Of a DNA stretch of 52,054 nt, positions 43,248 through 51,354 are shown one piece after another. Both the position numbers and the translations under genes were made by a program. Under the pieces are notes generated by a model that made no database searches, was not told the DNA's origin, and saw only the letters and a list, made by a program, of their open reading frames with translations. Each line of letters begins with the position of its first letter. Positions within the stretch are counted from its first letter, which is position 1. The stretch is from Hoyosella sp. YIM 151337 (GTDB lineage: Bacteria > Actinomycetota > Actinomycetes > Mycobacteriales > Mycobacteriaceae): NCBI RefSeq assembly GCF_026041215.1, contig NZ_JAPEIQ010000024.1, positions 1-52,054 of the forward strand. The letters are read 5' to 3'.

Positions 43248-43921
43248 CACAAACAACCATCAGTACACTCAGTCTGGGAGTAGTGACTCTCGACGGCCCG
43301 GTCAAGCTGCACGACGCACACGCGCTGATCGCTGGCTACACCGGGCGAGACGAAGCAGCCGTGCAGCATCACATCGATGAACTAGCCGCGATCGGCGTCG
43401 CTCCACCGGATCAGGTGCCGATGTTTTACCCCGTCTCCGCCCAATCAGTGACCACCGCTTCACATGTACCGATCGGCGAGCCGAACACCTCGGGCGAAGT
43501 CGAGCCGGTGATCATCCGCGCCGGCGGAAGCTTCTATCTGGGTGTGGGATCTGACCACACCGACCGTCAGCTCGAAACGATCGACATCGGCGATTCGAAG
43601 CGTGCCTGTCCCAAACCACTCGGCCGCGCAATCATAAATATCGAAGATTGGAACACCTTTGATTGGGATGCGTGCCGGGCACGCAGCTGGGTCGACGGCA
43701 CGCTCTACCAGGACGGCACACTCGCCGGACTGCGCAGCCCACAAGATCTGCTGCAGCTCCGCGAGGCCCGCGTCGGAGACGACGGTGAGGATTTCATCCT
43801 GTTCGCCGGAACTCTGCCACTACTTAACGGCAAGTTCACCCCAGGGCGCCGCTGGGATCTCGAGATCGCACTCCCTGACGGCCGCACCATCAGCCACTCA
43901 TACATCACCGAAGGAGAATGA
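43244..43921 (+). CDS. DUF2848 family protein
   Basis: The 225-residue product has the DUF2848 pattern: DGPVKLHDAHALIAGYTGRD, VPMFYPVSAQSVTT, SFYLGVGSDHTDRQLETIDI, SKRACPKPLGRAIINIEDW and LNGKFTPGRRWDLEIALPD. The GSDHTDR and KxxCPKP motifs are likely active-site or binding regions. The family's function is unknown; it is typically found in catabolic clusters. Some structure-based relation to fumarylacetoacetate-hydrolase-like enzymes is possible, but I have not verified it. It overlaps the pseudo-nitrilase by 4 bp, and ends 1 bp before the monooxygenase start. Confidence 0.8.
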   Translation: MTQTTISTLSLGVVTLDGPVKLHDAHALIAGYTGRDEAAVQHHIDELAAIGVAPPDQVPMFYPVSAQSVTTASHVPIGEPNTSGEVEPVIIRAGGSFYLGVGSDHTDRQLETIDIGDSKRACPKPLGRAIINIEDWNTFDWDACRARSWVDGTLYQDGTLAGLRSPQDLLQLREARVGDDGEDFILFAGTLPLLNGKFTPGRRWDLEIALPDGRTISHSYITEGE

Positions 43922-43922
43922 C

Positions 43923-45377
43923 ATGCGCACCGGATCCGATTACACAGAGGCCCTGAATGACGGGCGGGTAGTACTCATCGACGGCGAGAAAGTCGACAAC
44001 GTCAGCACCCACCCCGCCTTCGCGCCGGTGATCAAAACGATCGCCGAACTTTACGACATCGCCGCGGACCCGGCGAACTGTATGCAATACACCGCTCCAG
44101 AAACAGGGGAGACCGCAAACAAGGTGTTTAGCATCCCGCGCTCACTCGACGAGCTGCGCGAGCGGCGTGAAGCGATCGAAAAATGGGCCCGGCATACGCA
44201 CGGCTGGGTGGGCCGCAGCCCCGACCATGTCGGCACGTTCCTCGCATCGTTTGCCGCGCACCCCGAGGTATTCGCCGGGGGCGAGCGTGACTTCTCTGCC
44301 AACATGGTCAACTTCCACCAGCGAATCCTGCGGGAAGACCTGTACGTGTCATACGCCATCATCCCGCCCCAGGTGTCCCGTGCGACGACCGCGTCCGGCT
44401 GGGAAGGCGACTACCTGCAAGTCGGCGTGGTCCGTGAAACGGACGAAGGCATCATCGTGCGCGGCTCACAGATGCTCGCCACGGGCGGAGCGATCGCCGA
44501 CGAAATCTTCGTGTCCTGCATCAAGCCACTCGGCCCCGACGACCGTGACTTCGCGATCTCCTTCGTGGTCAAGCCTGCAGCCGAGGGAGTAAAACTGTAC
44601 TGCCGACGTCCGTACGCCCCAGCAGCGACCAGCTCGTTCGACTACCCGCTTACCACGCGATACGACGAGCCAGACGCCCTCGTGGTCTTTGATGACGTCC
44701 TCATCCCGTGGGAGCGGGTGTTCGTCAACCGAGACACCGACGGGGTTCGCCGCCAGTTCTTCGACACTGGTGGTCACGTCCTGGGTAACTGGCAGGCGCA
44801 AATCCGCTTCGCTACCAAGCTCAAGTTCATCGCAGGAGTGGCCCGTCGCGTAACCCAGGTCAACGGGGTCGACAAGATCCCCAGCGTTCAGGAAAAACTT
44901 GGTGAACTCGCCGCGCTCGTCGCCGGCGTCGAATCCGCCGTGCTCGCTGCGGAATACATGGCGGAACCCGACAGCGCCGGACAATGGTTGCCAGGTAAGC
45001 GGGCCCTTTACGGCTCTATGGGTTTGCAGTCGGAGATTTACCCCCGTGTCATCGCGATACTCCGCGACCTCGTCGGTGGTGGCGTATTGCAGCTACCGGC
45101 CAGTGTCAAAGATCTGCAAAGCCCGCTCACCTCAACTGATATCGCGCGCTATGTTCAATCGCCCGGTGTTGCGTCTGAAGAGCGAGTCAAACTCTTCAAG
45201 CTCGCCTGGGACATCATCGGCTCTGAGTTCGCCGGACGCCATCAGCAGTACGAAATGTTCTATGCCGGAGCCCCATTCGTCGTCAAAGGCGCATACAGCT
45301 ACCGAAACTTCGGCTACGAAGGCCCGCTACAGGACGTCGAAGACTTCCTCAACTCGTACAAGCCCGAAACCGTCTGA
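43923..45377 (+). CDS. HpaB-type FADH2-dependent monooxygenase (class D)
   Basis: From ATG 43923 (after AAGGAGA) the 484-residue product has the HpaB fold: GSDYTEALNDGRVVLIDGEK, HTHGWVGRSPDHVGTFLASF, DLYVSYAIIPPQVSRATTAS and GIIVRGSQMLATGGAIADEI. Later come FDDVLIPWERVFVNRDTDG and KFIAGVARRVTQVNGVDKIP, ending GAYSYRNFGYEGPLQDVEDF. These enzymes use FADH2 supplied by a separate reductase to hydroxylate phenols or pyrrole/indole-type rings; known members include 4-hydroxyphenylacetate 3-monooxygenase and pyrrole-2-carboxylate oxygenase. The reductase is encoded at 45759-46283. I infer hydroxylation of a nitrogen heterocycle because of the amidohydrolases nearby. Confidence 0.88.
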   Translation: MRTGSDYTEALNDGRVVLIDGEKVDNVSTHPAFAPVIKTIAELYDIAADPANCMQYTAPETGETANKVFSIPRSLDELRERREAIEKWARHTHGWVGRSPDHVGTFLASFAAHPEVFAGGERDFSANMVNFHQRILREDLYVSYAIIPPQVSRATTASGWEGDYLQVGVVRETDEGIIVRGSQMLATGGAIADEIFVSCIKPLGPDDRDFAISFVVKPAAEGVKLYCRRPYAPAATSSFDYPLTTRYDEPDALVVFDDVLIPWERVFVNRDTDGVRRQFFDTGGHVLGNWQAQIRFATKLKFIAGVARRVTQVNGVDKIPSVQEKLGELAALVAGVESAVLAAEYMAEPDSAGQWLPGKRALYGSMGLQSEIYPRVIAILRDLVGGGVLQLPASVKDLQSPLTSTDIARYVQSPGVASEERVKLFKLAWDIIGSEFAGRHQQYEMFYAGAPFVVKGAYSYRNFGYEGPLQDVEDFLNSYKPETV

Positions 45378-45404
45378 ACCTAACAACACCCGAAAGGATT
45401 ACTA

Positions 45405-45752
45405 ATGGCTAAACCTGAATACGAATTCTTCCCCGTCACAGACATCGAGTACACCGTTTGCCCCGGTGACGACCCAAAGATCACCGAACGCATCCTTTCG
45501 AAGGACCCCGAAAGTGGCGTCGCCACCCGGATCCTGCGCTACGAACCAGGCGCAGACTCCACCCCCATGGGCGTCCAGAAACACGACTTCTGGGAAGAGG
45601 TCTACATCCTGGAGGGTTCGTTCGTCGATCTCACCCTCGGAAAGACCTTCAGGGCAGGTGAGTATGCCTGCCGCCCACCAGGGATGCCCCACGGACCCTG
45701 GCGCTCCGACGAAGGCGTCGTTACCTTCGAAGTCCGCTACCACAGCAAGTAG
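45405..45752 (+). CDS. Small cupin-domain protein
   Basis: The 115-residue product is a single cupin barrel: RILRYEPGADSTPMGVQKHD, FWEEVYILEGSFVDLTLGKT, FRAGEYACRPPGMPHGPWRS. Metal-ligand positions in cupin motif 1 (QKHDFWEEVYILEG: His and Glu) and motif 2 (PPGMPHGP: His) are present, so a metal site is likely. ATG 45405 has GAAAGGA upstream. Small cupins in catabolic clusters often act as isomerases, dioxygenases or decarboxylase-like enzymes; the exact role is open. It lies 27 bp after the monooxygenase and 6 bp before the flavin reductase. Confidence 0.88.
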   Translation: MAKPEYEFFPVTDIEYTVCPGDDPKITERILSKDPESGVATRILRYEPGADSTPMGVQKHDFWEEVYILEGSFVDLTLGKTFRAGEYACRPPGMPHGPWRSDEGVVTFEVRYHSK

Positions 45753-45758
45753 GCCATC

Positions 45759-46283
45759 ATGGCAAACCCACAATTCGCTGCACCCACACCGATGGACTTG
45801 CGCAGCAGCATGGGCCGATTCACCACCGGCGTAGCCGTAGTCAGCGCTGACGACGGCACCGGTGAACCGTGCGGAATGACGATCAGCTCGCTCGGATCGA
45901 TCAGCCTCGACCCGCCGATCTTGCTGATCTCACTCACGCATGGCAGCCGCACCACGGATGCAGTTGAGCATGCAGGTGCCTTCAGTGTCTCTGTTCTCAG
46001 CTCCCGCCAAGAAGCGATAGCTCGCCGATTCGCTACCCGCGGCGGTGCACGCTTCGAGGGCATGCCCTTCGTAACTAGCCCCTCTGGACTGCCTGTCATC
46101 AAAGACGCGCTCGCGATTTTCGACTGCGTCGTGCACAGCGCACACGACATCGGAGACCACCGTGTCTTCTACGGCTCGATCATCGACCTCCAGTGGCGCG
46201 ACGGCACCGGACTCGCGTTCTATGCCGGGAAGTTCGGCGACTTCCACGACTTCGGGCACGACGAGATGCCCTGGCTGTTCTAA
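45759..46283 (+). CDS. Flavin reductase (HpaC-like), partner of the monooxygenase
   Basis: The product has the flavin-reductase-like FMN-binding split barrel: LRSSMGRFTTGVAVVSADDG, PCGMTISSLGSISLDPPILL, ISLTHGSRTTDAV, GAFSVSVLSSRQEAIARRFA and DHRVFYGSIIDLQWRDG with GLAFYAGKFGDF. These NAD(P)H-dependent reductases supply FADH2 to HpaB-type oxygenases. Its position as the last gene of the same run supports pairing with 43923-45377. Length 174 is normal. Confidence 0.9.
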   Translation: MANPQFAAPTPMDLRSSMGRFTTGVAVVSADDGTGEPCGMTISSLGSISLDPPILLISLTHGSRTTDAVEHAGAFSVSVLSSRQEAIARRFATRGGARFEGMPFVTSPSGLPVIKDALAIFDCVVHSAHDIGDHRVFYGSIIDLQWRDGTGLAFYAGKFGDFHDFGHDEMPWLF

Positions 46284-46379
46284 ACCCCGCTCTTCAGGCC
46301 AAGGCCGGTTAGCGCGAATTTCTCCCGCACTACTGTGAGGCAGCGACGGCAATTGAAGTTCACCCGGGGATTCATTCTG

Positions 46380-46763
46380 CTACCAGATGGCGAGTTGCTG
46401 AGAGTTAGTCTTCGGCCGGGTCTGGGAAGCTTGTGAACGCTTGCCTGAAGCGCAGTGTGTGCGGCCACAAGCGGCACTGATCGCTTGCTCCGGTATGCCG
46501 CAGGCTCTCGCTTGGGCGAGATCCGCTGACGAATTCACCCCAGCGAGTTTTGCGATGGCAATCCTCGCCAGGAGATGCCTTCTGCGGCTACGTAATCCAT
46601 CCTCCGTATTGCGGTGGCGCCATTGCGCATACCACTCTTCGCTGCCCGGTGTGGGATTACCTGTTACCCGGGCAGCAAGACGGTCCAGTGTCCTGTCCAC
46701 AACATCACTCAGCATCTCACTGGCAGACCCGAGCGTCTCATCCGGAATTTCCTCGACGCGCAT
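46380..46763 (-). CDS. Hypothetical third gene of the partition operon
   Basis: ATG 46763 (MRVEEIPDETLGSASEMLSD) begins 6 bp after the stop of the RHH partition gene, so the two are probably co-transcribed. The protein is 127 residues, helical, with RTLDRLAARVTGNPTPGSEE, WYAQWRHRNTEDGLRSRRRH and LARIAIAKLAGVNSSADLAQ. The C-terminal ~30 residues are Thr/Gln/Lys-rich and of lower quality. I do not recognise a family. A role in partition or plasmid maintenance is inferred from operon position only. Confidence 0.5.
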   Translation of the reverse strand: MRVEEIPDETLGSASEMLSDVVDRTLDRLAARVTGNPTPGSEEWYAQWRHRNTEDGLRSRRRHLLARIAIAKLAGVNSSADLAQARACGIPEQAISAACGRTHCASGKRSQASQTRPKTNSQQLAIW

Positions 46764-46769
46764 AACCAG

Positions 46770-47342
46770 CTATTTGTGGCTGATTTTGAGGTAGCGGCGC
46801 AGGGCTTCTTCCACGAGTGCGCTGCGGCTGCCCGCTCCCCACTCGGCCGCGAGGGTGTCGAGTTGGCGGAGGTCTTCGGGGATGATCCCGGCCAGCGGTA
46901 TCCGCGCCGGAGAACTCGCGTGCCGGCGCCGCCGCGGCTGGGACGGGTCAACCCGCCGGAACAACCGGCTCGCAGCCGGGGCCGCTGTGGTTTCCCGCCA
47001 GTGCGAGGCGAGATCCTCTGCGTGGGCCTCGACCGCGTCGAGGACAACCTGACCGTAGGAGCGTGCCCGGTCCGGTTTTTCCTGGCGTTCCCGCATGGTC
47101 AGCTTCCGCAGTGTCTGATACACCTCAGGCGCCACCACCGCTTCCGGCGGCGCAGACCGTGCCGACCGGACCGCCGGTACCGGTGGTGCACTCACGCCCG
47201 TCGGTGCAGGATCATCCGGTGCCGGGCCGGGCTGCACGGGCCGTATCGGTGTCGGCCGCGGCGGACTCTGCGGCAGCAGCGAATCAATATCCCCGCCAAG
47301 CGCATTCGGATCAAACGCGCCACGCCGTTTAGTGCTGCTCAT
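46770..47342 (-). CDS. parB: ParB-like partition partner with ribbon-helix-helix C-terminus
   Basis: The protein (190 residues) has a Pro-rich disordered N-terminus (PRPTPIRPVQPGPAPDDPAP) and a C-terminal RHH-like domain (ARIPLAGIIPEDLRQLDTLA, AEWGAGSRSALVEEALRRYL). Small partition partners of actinobacterial plasmid ParA ATPases often combine a flexible N-terminus, which stimulates the ATPase, with an RHH centromere-binding domain. Its ATG at 47342 overlaps the parA stop as ATGA. The likely binding site is the repeat-rich spacer upstream of parA. The symbol is by role, not by sequence similarity to classical ParB. Confidence 0.7.
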   Translation of the reverse strand: MSSTKRRGAFDPNALGGDIDSLLPQSPPRPTPIRPVQPGPAPDDPAPTGVSAPPVPAVRSARSAPPEAVVAPEVYQTLRKLTMRERQEKPDRARSYGQVVLDAVEAHAEDLASHWRETTAAPAASRLFRRVDPSQPRRRRHASSPARIPLAGIIPEDLRQLDTLAAEWGAGSRSALVEEALRRYLKISHK

Positions 47343-48256
47343 GACACACCACCCGGAACCGCAGCGGTTTCCCGCTCCGCGATCCGCTGCAAGATCTCCC
47401 GAGTCAGCAACTGATAATCAGACGCCAAACCAGACGGATCACGAGACCACATGCGCCGCTCCCCCGCAATCTTCGTGCGCAACTGCTGAATCCGGGTGCG
47501 CTGATGCTCCTCGGCGGCAGCAACCAGCTCCGACGGCGTCAGATGCCTGGTCCGCAGATCCACCGCAGCAGCACGATCCGAGCGGATCATCGTCTGGAAC
47601 GGCTCCGCATTACTTCCCTCCAGAAGATCCTCAATCTGGCTCATCGCGTCCCTGTTGCGCACCGTCGCCCGCGGATTCACATCAAACAGCACCACACCGA
47701 GCAGCTCGATCGCCGCACCGTCCCGCCGCGCCCGCAAATAGCGACGGGCCAGCAACTCCACACCAGACAGACTGGCATCATCATCCTTAGTGGGCACCAC
47801 CAGATACGTACAGCTGCCCAGCAGCGCATCCAGCAACGGCGCATCCCCCGGACCCGAGTCAACCAGCACCAGGTCATAGCTCTCTCGCTCCTGCAGAGCC
47901 GACATCACCTGAAGGAGGTTGGCGCGCATATCGATACCCGAATGCGCCGCCGTGTTCGCCGCAGCACCAACAAGCGCGAGCGCGGTCCCACCCGCAATCA
48001 GATCCAGATTAGGCCGCACATCCTTCAGCGGCGTCAACGGATGGGCGTATTGCAGCGCCATACTCAGCGCTCCCCCACCATCACCTTCCACGCCCAGGTC
48101 GGAGACAGTGGCGTTGGCCTGCTGATCAGCATCGACAATAAGGACGCGGCGTCCAGTCGCAGCCACCATACTCGCCACCGAAGTGACGATGGAGGTCTTC
48201 CCAACGCCACCTTTCTGGTTCGCTACAAGGACACTGCGCAAGGGCTGTGTGGTCAT
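47339..48256 (-). CDS. parA: ParA partition ATPase
   Basis: I start at MTTQPLRSVLVANQKGGVGK (48256), which places the deviant Walker A (KGGVGKTS) near residue 17, as in Type Ib-like ParAs. Other motifs are RRVLIVDADQQANATVSDLG, LVLVDSGPGDAPLLDALLGS (Walker B-type) and TYLVVPTKDDDASLSGVELL. The frame extends upstream to 48409 but that part is Arg/Cys-rich and non-coding-like. Length about 305 residues. ParA ATPases move plasmid copies across the nucleoid through their ParB-type partner, encoded directly downstream. Confidence 0.9.
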   Translation of the reverse strand: MTTQPLRSVLVANQKGGVGKTSIVTSVASMVAATGRRVLIVDADQQANATVSDLGVEGDGGGALSMALQYAHPLTPLKDVRPNLDLIAGGTALALVGAAANTAAHSGIDMRANLLQVMSALQERESYDLVLVDSGPGDAPLLDALLGSCTYLVVPTKDDDASLSGVELLARRYLRARRDGAAIELLGVVLFDVNPRATVRNRDAMSQIEDLLEGSNAEPFQTMIRSDRAAAVDLRTRHLTPSELVAAAEEHQRTRIQQLRTKIAGERRMWSRDPSGLASDYQLLTREILQRIAERETAAVPGGVS

Positions 48257-49075
48257 ACCTTGGAGGCTACTGCTCGCGGGTTTAGATATCGTCGTGTGAC
48301 ACGGTTCTGATGCTGTCCTGCAAGGTATTTGAAATCTGCGGCAGTAGCGGTCGTAGGATGGTATCGCCAGGTGACCCGTTTTAGGGGCATGTCCGGCCCC
48401 GGTGTACATCTTCGCCGTGGGCGCATCAAATGGTCCTTGCTAATCCCACTCGCATGGGTATACGTATGGTCTTACTAGGCCCGTTGTTCCGCCCCTGCAC
48501 CGACTCAGTTACACCGCCTTGTTTAACGCCTGCTACCCACTATGACCTTTTGCGTTACTACGTCTTTGTGCCTGGTCGTTCCCACGACCATTCACGCGGC
48601 GCGTTATAGACCTTTTCTACGCCCTTCTCCAGGCTCGTTGTACGCACCGGTGACGCACCGTTTTAATCGTCTCGCCTACGTCCTTTGGGAAAGTATGACG
48701 CATTTCCTTTTTTGCGCCGCGACAGAACCCCTACCTAGACGAAGTACCTATTACCCTGTACCGACCCAATTATCGGTGGATTGCTAGCGACGTACGCCAG
48801 CCCGTGGCAGGGCGTCTTGCTCAAACGTATCCAGCGACGGCATATGGCCAAAACAGCTGGCTTAGCTAATGTCTGTCAGCTGGCCGCAAAAGGGCGTACT
48901 ACATGTGCTTTTCCATCGCTCTAGCAGTGCCTTGTCTCTGACGATAATTGCGGTCGGTGACATGGCGGGTTGACGAGAGCGTTTCCAGGGCGTGCTTCGA
49001 CACGGCACATTGGTCACACAGCCGACGGGCGCAGTACCAGGTTGATGCCCGTGCATGTGCCTCTTGGGTTAACGA
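48257..49075. other. Repeat-containing noncoding region upstream of parA: candidate centromere/origin
   Basis: This 0.8-kb stretch has no convincing gene and a lower, more even base composition than its neighbours. A degenerate motif recurs in both orientations. As TACG(T/C)C(T/C)TT it lies at 48559-48567, 48618-48626 and 48677-48686, spaced 59 bp. As AAGGGCGTA or CAGGGCGT it lies at 48808-48815, 48890-48898 and 48986-48993. GACCTTTT precedes the first two copies (48544-48551, 48609-48616), and CAGCTGGC is repeated directly (48854-48861, 48877-48884). Such repeats between parA and a recombinase gene are expected of a parS centromere or iterons. Confidence 0.55.
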
Positions 49076-50173
49076 TTACCGCAGGTAGCGAGTGGCGTTG
49101 TCGGTGAGGTTGGCGGTGGTATGGATGTAGCGGTCGAGCATTTCGTAGGACGCGTGGCCGGTCTGCTGACGGATGAGTCTGACAGGGACGCCCTTCATCG
49201 CCGCGGTGGTAACGAATCCTGAGCGCAGCGAGTGGGCGCTATAAGTGCTGGTGTCTTCACCGATCGCGTGGACTGCGTTTTTGACAATGTGAGTGATGGT
49301 AGCGGGGGAGAGGCGGGCAGCACGGTTACCGTTCCGGCTTCCACCGATATTCGTAAACAAGGGTCCCGGCCGCTGGCCGCGTATTTGCAGCCACTGTTTC
49401 ACCGCCATGACGGGGCACGTGTCACTGGCTTGGTAGTTAATGGGAATATACCTGCCGCAGCCCTTCTGGTCCGTCTTGGATGCGCGGAGGTGAAGGATCA
49501 TCCCGTCGTCGTGGTCGTCATCGAAGGTCACGTCGGCAAGATCAATGCTGATGAGTTCGGAGCGGCGGAACGCGCCGTAGAACCCCGTGAGCAGGATGGC
49601 TTTGTTGCGCCGGCCCAGGGGAGTGGCGGGTAACGCGCGCGCGGCGGCGTCGAGTTTTTTGAGGGAGAGTGCTCGTGCACGCACTGGCGTGGCCTTCTGT
49701 GCGCGGGCGATGTAGTCGAGCGTGTAGGCGATGAGATTGTCTTCACCGCTGCGGTATTGGGGCCAGGGTTGCATGGTCGCAGCGTGCCAGGCTTTCAGGC
49801 CCGAGATTCGGCGGGCGAGTGTTACTGGGCTCAACAGCACGTCGTCGCAGTGACGAGTTACGGCCGGATCGCCCCAATACAGAAGGTAGCCGATCAGGGT
49901 TTGCTCTCCGGCGGGCAGCGCGGTTATTCCTCGTTCTTCGCACCAGGTCTCGAAGTGCATGCGGTCGGAGTTGTAGGCGCGGTGGGTGTTTGGGGCACGC
50001 AGCGCCTGCCGCATGCGCGCCCCGTATTCAGCACGGAAGGTCGCTTCATCCGACAGGACATCAGGCGCTGCGCCGCCTGCTGGCGGCCGGTCGAGTGTAG
50101 TCACGAGCAGGCCCGGCACCCTCTCTGGCAGTAGGGGATTATCTTGCCTGACTGTAGCTTTCGACTCTGACAA
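49076..50173 (-). CDS. Tyrosine recombinase, Cre-like layout
   Basis: From TTG 50173 (MSESKATVRQDNPLLPERVP) the protein has an N-terminal core-binding domain (APNTHRAYNSDRMHFETWCE, SPVTLARRISGLKAWHAATM) and a catalytic domain with all key residues: Arg in LTGFYGAFRRSELISI, His-x-x-Arg in TYSAHSLRSGFVTTAAM, His in RLIRQQTGHASYEM and the Tyr nucleophile in LDRYIHTTAN. Features such as CPVMAVKQWLQIRGQRPGPL are those of Cre-like actinobacterial recombinases rather than phage integrases. It lies beside the partition operon and has a perfect lox-like inverted repeat upstream (50263-50295), so multimer resolution is the best inference. Confidence 0.88.
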   Translation of the reverse strand: MSESKATVRQDNPLLPERVPGLLVTTLDRPPAGGAAPDVLSDEATFRAEYGARMRQALRAPNTHRAYNSDRMHFETWCEERGITALPAGEQTLIGYLLYWGDPAVTRHCDDVLLSPVTLARRISGLKAWHAATMQPWPQYRSGEDNLIAYTLDYIARAQKATPVRARALSLKKLDAAARALPATPLGRRNKAILLTGFYGAFRRSELISIDLADVTFDDDHDDGMILHLRASKTDQKGCGRYIPINYQASDTCPVMAVKQWLQIRGQRPGPLFTNIGGSRNGNRAARLSPATITHIVKNAVHAIGEDTSTYSAHSLRSGFVTTAAMKGVPVRLIRQQTGHASYEMLDRYIHTTANLTDNATRYLR

Positions 50174-50204
50174 TCGACCGACCCAGCAGAGCCTTATCCG
50201 TCAC

Positions 50205-50238
50205 GTGACGTATTAGCACTGGAGTAATCAGTCGTCAC
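50205..50238. promoter_or_regulatory. Dyad upstream of the recombinase; likely promoter/operator
   Basis: GTGACG (50205-50210) and CGTCAC (50233-50238) form a dyad around 22 bp, with partial inner symmetry (ATTA/TAAT). It lies 32 bp upstream of the recombinase start, where its promoter should be. Function is inference. Confidence 0.4.
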
Positions 50239-50262
50239 CGTGAAAGATTAACCAGTGCACGG

Positions 50263-50295
50263 GAATTGATGATAAATCCGCATTATCATCAATTC
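50263..50295. repeat. Perfect 13-7-13 inverted repeat, candidate core recombination site
   Basis: Arms GAATTGATGATAA (50263-50275) and TTATCATCAATTC (50283-50295) are exactly complementary; the 7-bp spacer is ATCCGCA (50276-50282). Two 11-13 bp arms around a 6-8 bp asymmetric spacer is the architecture of core sites for tyrosine recombinases such as lox (13-8-13) and dif. It lies 90 bp upstream of the Cre-like recombinase gene. Being AT-rich in a GC-rich region, it is unlikely to be chance. The assignment as its target is inference. Confidence 0.7.
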
Positions 50296-50725
50296 TCAGA
50301 CTCAAGAGCCTTGAATAGAAGCGGGGGAGATGCTTTTCACCAGCTGGCCTGCAGGTTTTCTGGGCAGCAGAGGTGCGTTTTCCAGGCAGTCTCTTTGTGC
50401 GTGTTGAATCGATATCCCGCGCACGGCATCCGCGAATACCAGCAAGCACGCACCTTCATATGCGGTCCAGGGCGAGTGCGCGATGTTCGATTTCGCCGCT
50501 CTGCATCCACGGCGTCATCACTATGAAACCACCCACCCTGCAGCGCGATGACCATCCTCAGTCCCACACTAGAACGGACAGACCCTCGTTCTACTGTTCT
50601 GGACCTACCTCGACCAGCGGGCCTCGGCAAGCTTCCGGGATACGCACAACCGTACCCAGCGACTTTATCTCGTGGTGCGGTTCTCGTGCGTCGACGCTAC
50701 CTTCGCACATGCTCTCGCACCATAG

Positions 50726-50760
50726 CGCACTTGTGTGCGATACTGTGCGTAGAAGTTAGT
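50726..50760 (+). promoter_or_regulatory. Operator/promoter of the Xre-RES toxin-antitoxin operon
   Basis: CGCAC (50726-50730) and GTGCG (50735-50739) form a dyad around TTGT, and further CGCAC/GTGCG half-sites lie nearby (50703-50708, 50715-50720, 50745-50749). GATACT (50738-50743) is a plausible -10 box. The antitoxin ATG at 50776 follows GGAGG. A repeated half-site at this place fits autorepression by the antitoxin or the complex. Confidence 0.5.
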
Positions 50761-50775
50761 TGGAGGTGCGATCCG

Positions 50776-51354
50776 ATGTCGGCAATTAAGGATGTGCTTG
50801 ACCGGTACAACGTGGGTTTGACGGAGCAAGACTTGGCGGGCGAGCTCGACGCAGCACTGCGATCGCTTCAGCATCCCGGCTCCGCGCCGCTCTCCGCTCA
50901 CGAACTGGAATATCTCACCCAGCATGCTGGTGAGGGCACCAATGAGGTGCTCGCGCAATGGGATCCCGTACACGAACAGCATCGGCACGCCGTCGCCGTC
51001 GCCAGCTCTGTTAAGGATCTCGTTGCCAGTTCCCTGAGCCGGACGCAGGCAGCGCAGCAGCTAGGGGTCGACCCGTCGGGGATTTCACGCCGCATCCACG
51101 AGGATGCCCTGTGGTCGTTCAAAGTGGGTTCACGGCTCCGCATTCCAAGTTGGCAGTTCGCTGGGAACGCCTTACTTCCAGGGCTGGCTGAGATCGTTGC
51201 GGCGATCCCGGATGATGCGCACCCCCTCGATATCGCCGCGATGATGACCAGCCCGCACGAATTTATCGATGGCCACACGCCAGCGCAGTGGCTTGCTGCT
51301 GGCCGCGACCCGAGCGTCATCGTCAGCATGATTGAAGACTTGAATCGGTGGTAA
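50776..51354 (+). CDS. Antitoxin of a RES-type toxin-antitoxin system (Xre-like HTH)
   Basis: ATG 50776 follows GGAGG; the longer frame upstream lacks support. The N-terminus (MSAIKDVLDRYNVGLTEQDL) is followed by a helix-turn-helix (VASSLSRTQAAQQLGVDPSG, ISRRIHEDALWSFKVGSRLR) and a C-terminal domain typical of RES partners (PLDIAAMMTSPHEFIDGHTP, AQWLAAGRDPSVIVSMIED). The 'PHE.I.G.TPAQWL.AG.D' stretch matches the toxin-interaction domain of antitoxins paired with RES proteins. It overlaps the toxin gene by 7 bp. It should neutralise the toxin and repress the operon. Confidence 0.82.
   Translation: MSAIKDVLDRYNVGLTEQDLAGELDAALRSLQHPGSAPLSAHELEYLTQHAGEGTNEVLAQWDPVHEQHRHAVAVASSVKDLVASSLSRTQAAQQLGVDPSGISRRIHEDALWSFKVGSRLRIPSWQFAGNALLPGLAEIVAAIPDDAHPLDIAAMMTSPHEFIDGHTPAQWLAAGRDPSVIVSMIEDLNRW

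Noticed and set aside
43659-43922. Upstream extension of the HpaB-type frame
   Set aside because: It overlaps the DUF2848 gene, and HpaB homology begins right at ATG 43923, which has its own ribosome site.
47504-48310. 268-codon plus-strand frame opposite parA
   Set aside because: It is a GC-rich shadow of parA with no ribosome site and no domain.
48257-48409. Upstream extension of the parA frame
   Set aside because: The sequence is Arg/Cys-rich and not ParA-like; the Walker A motif is in the expected place only with the start at 48256.
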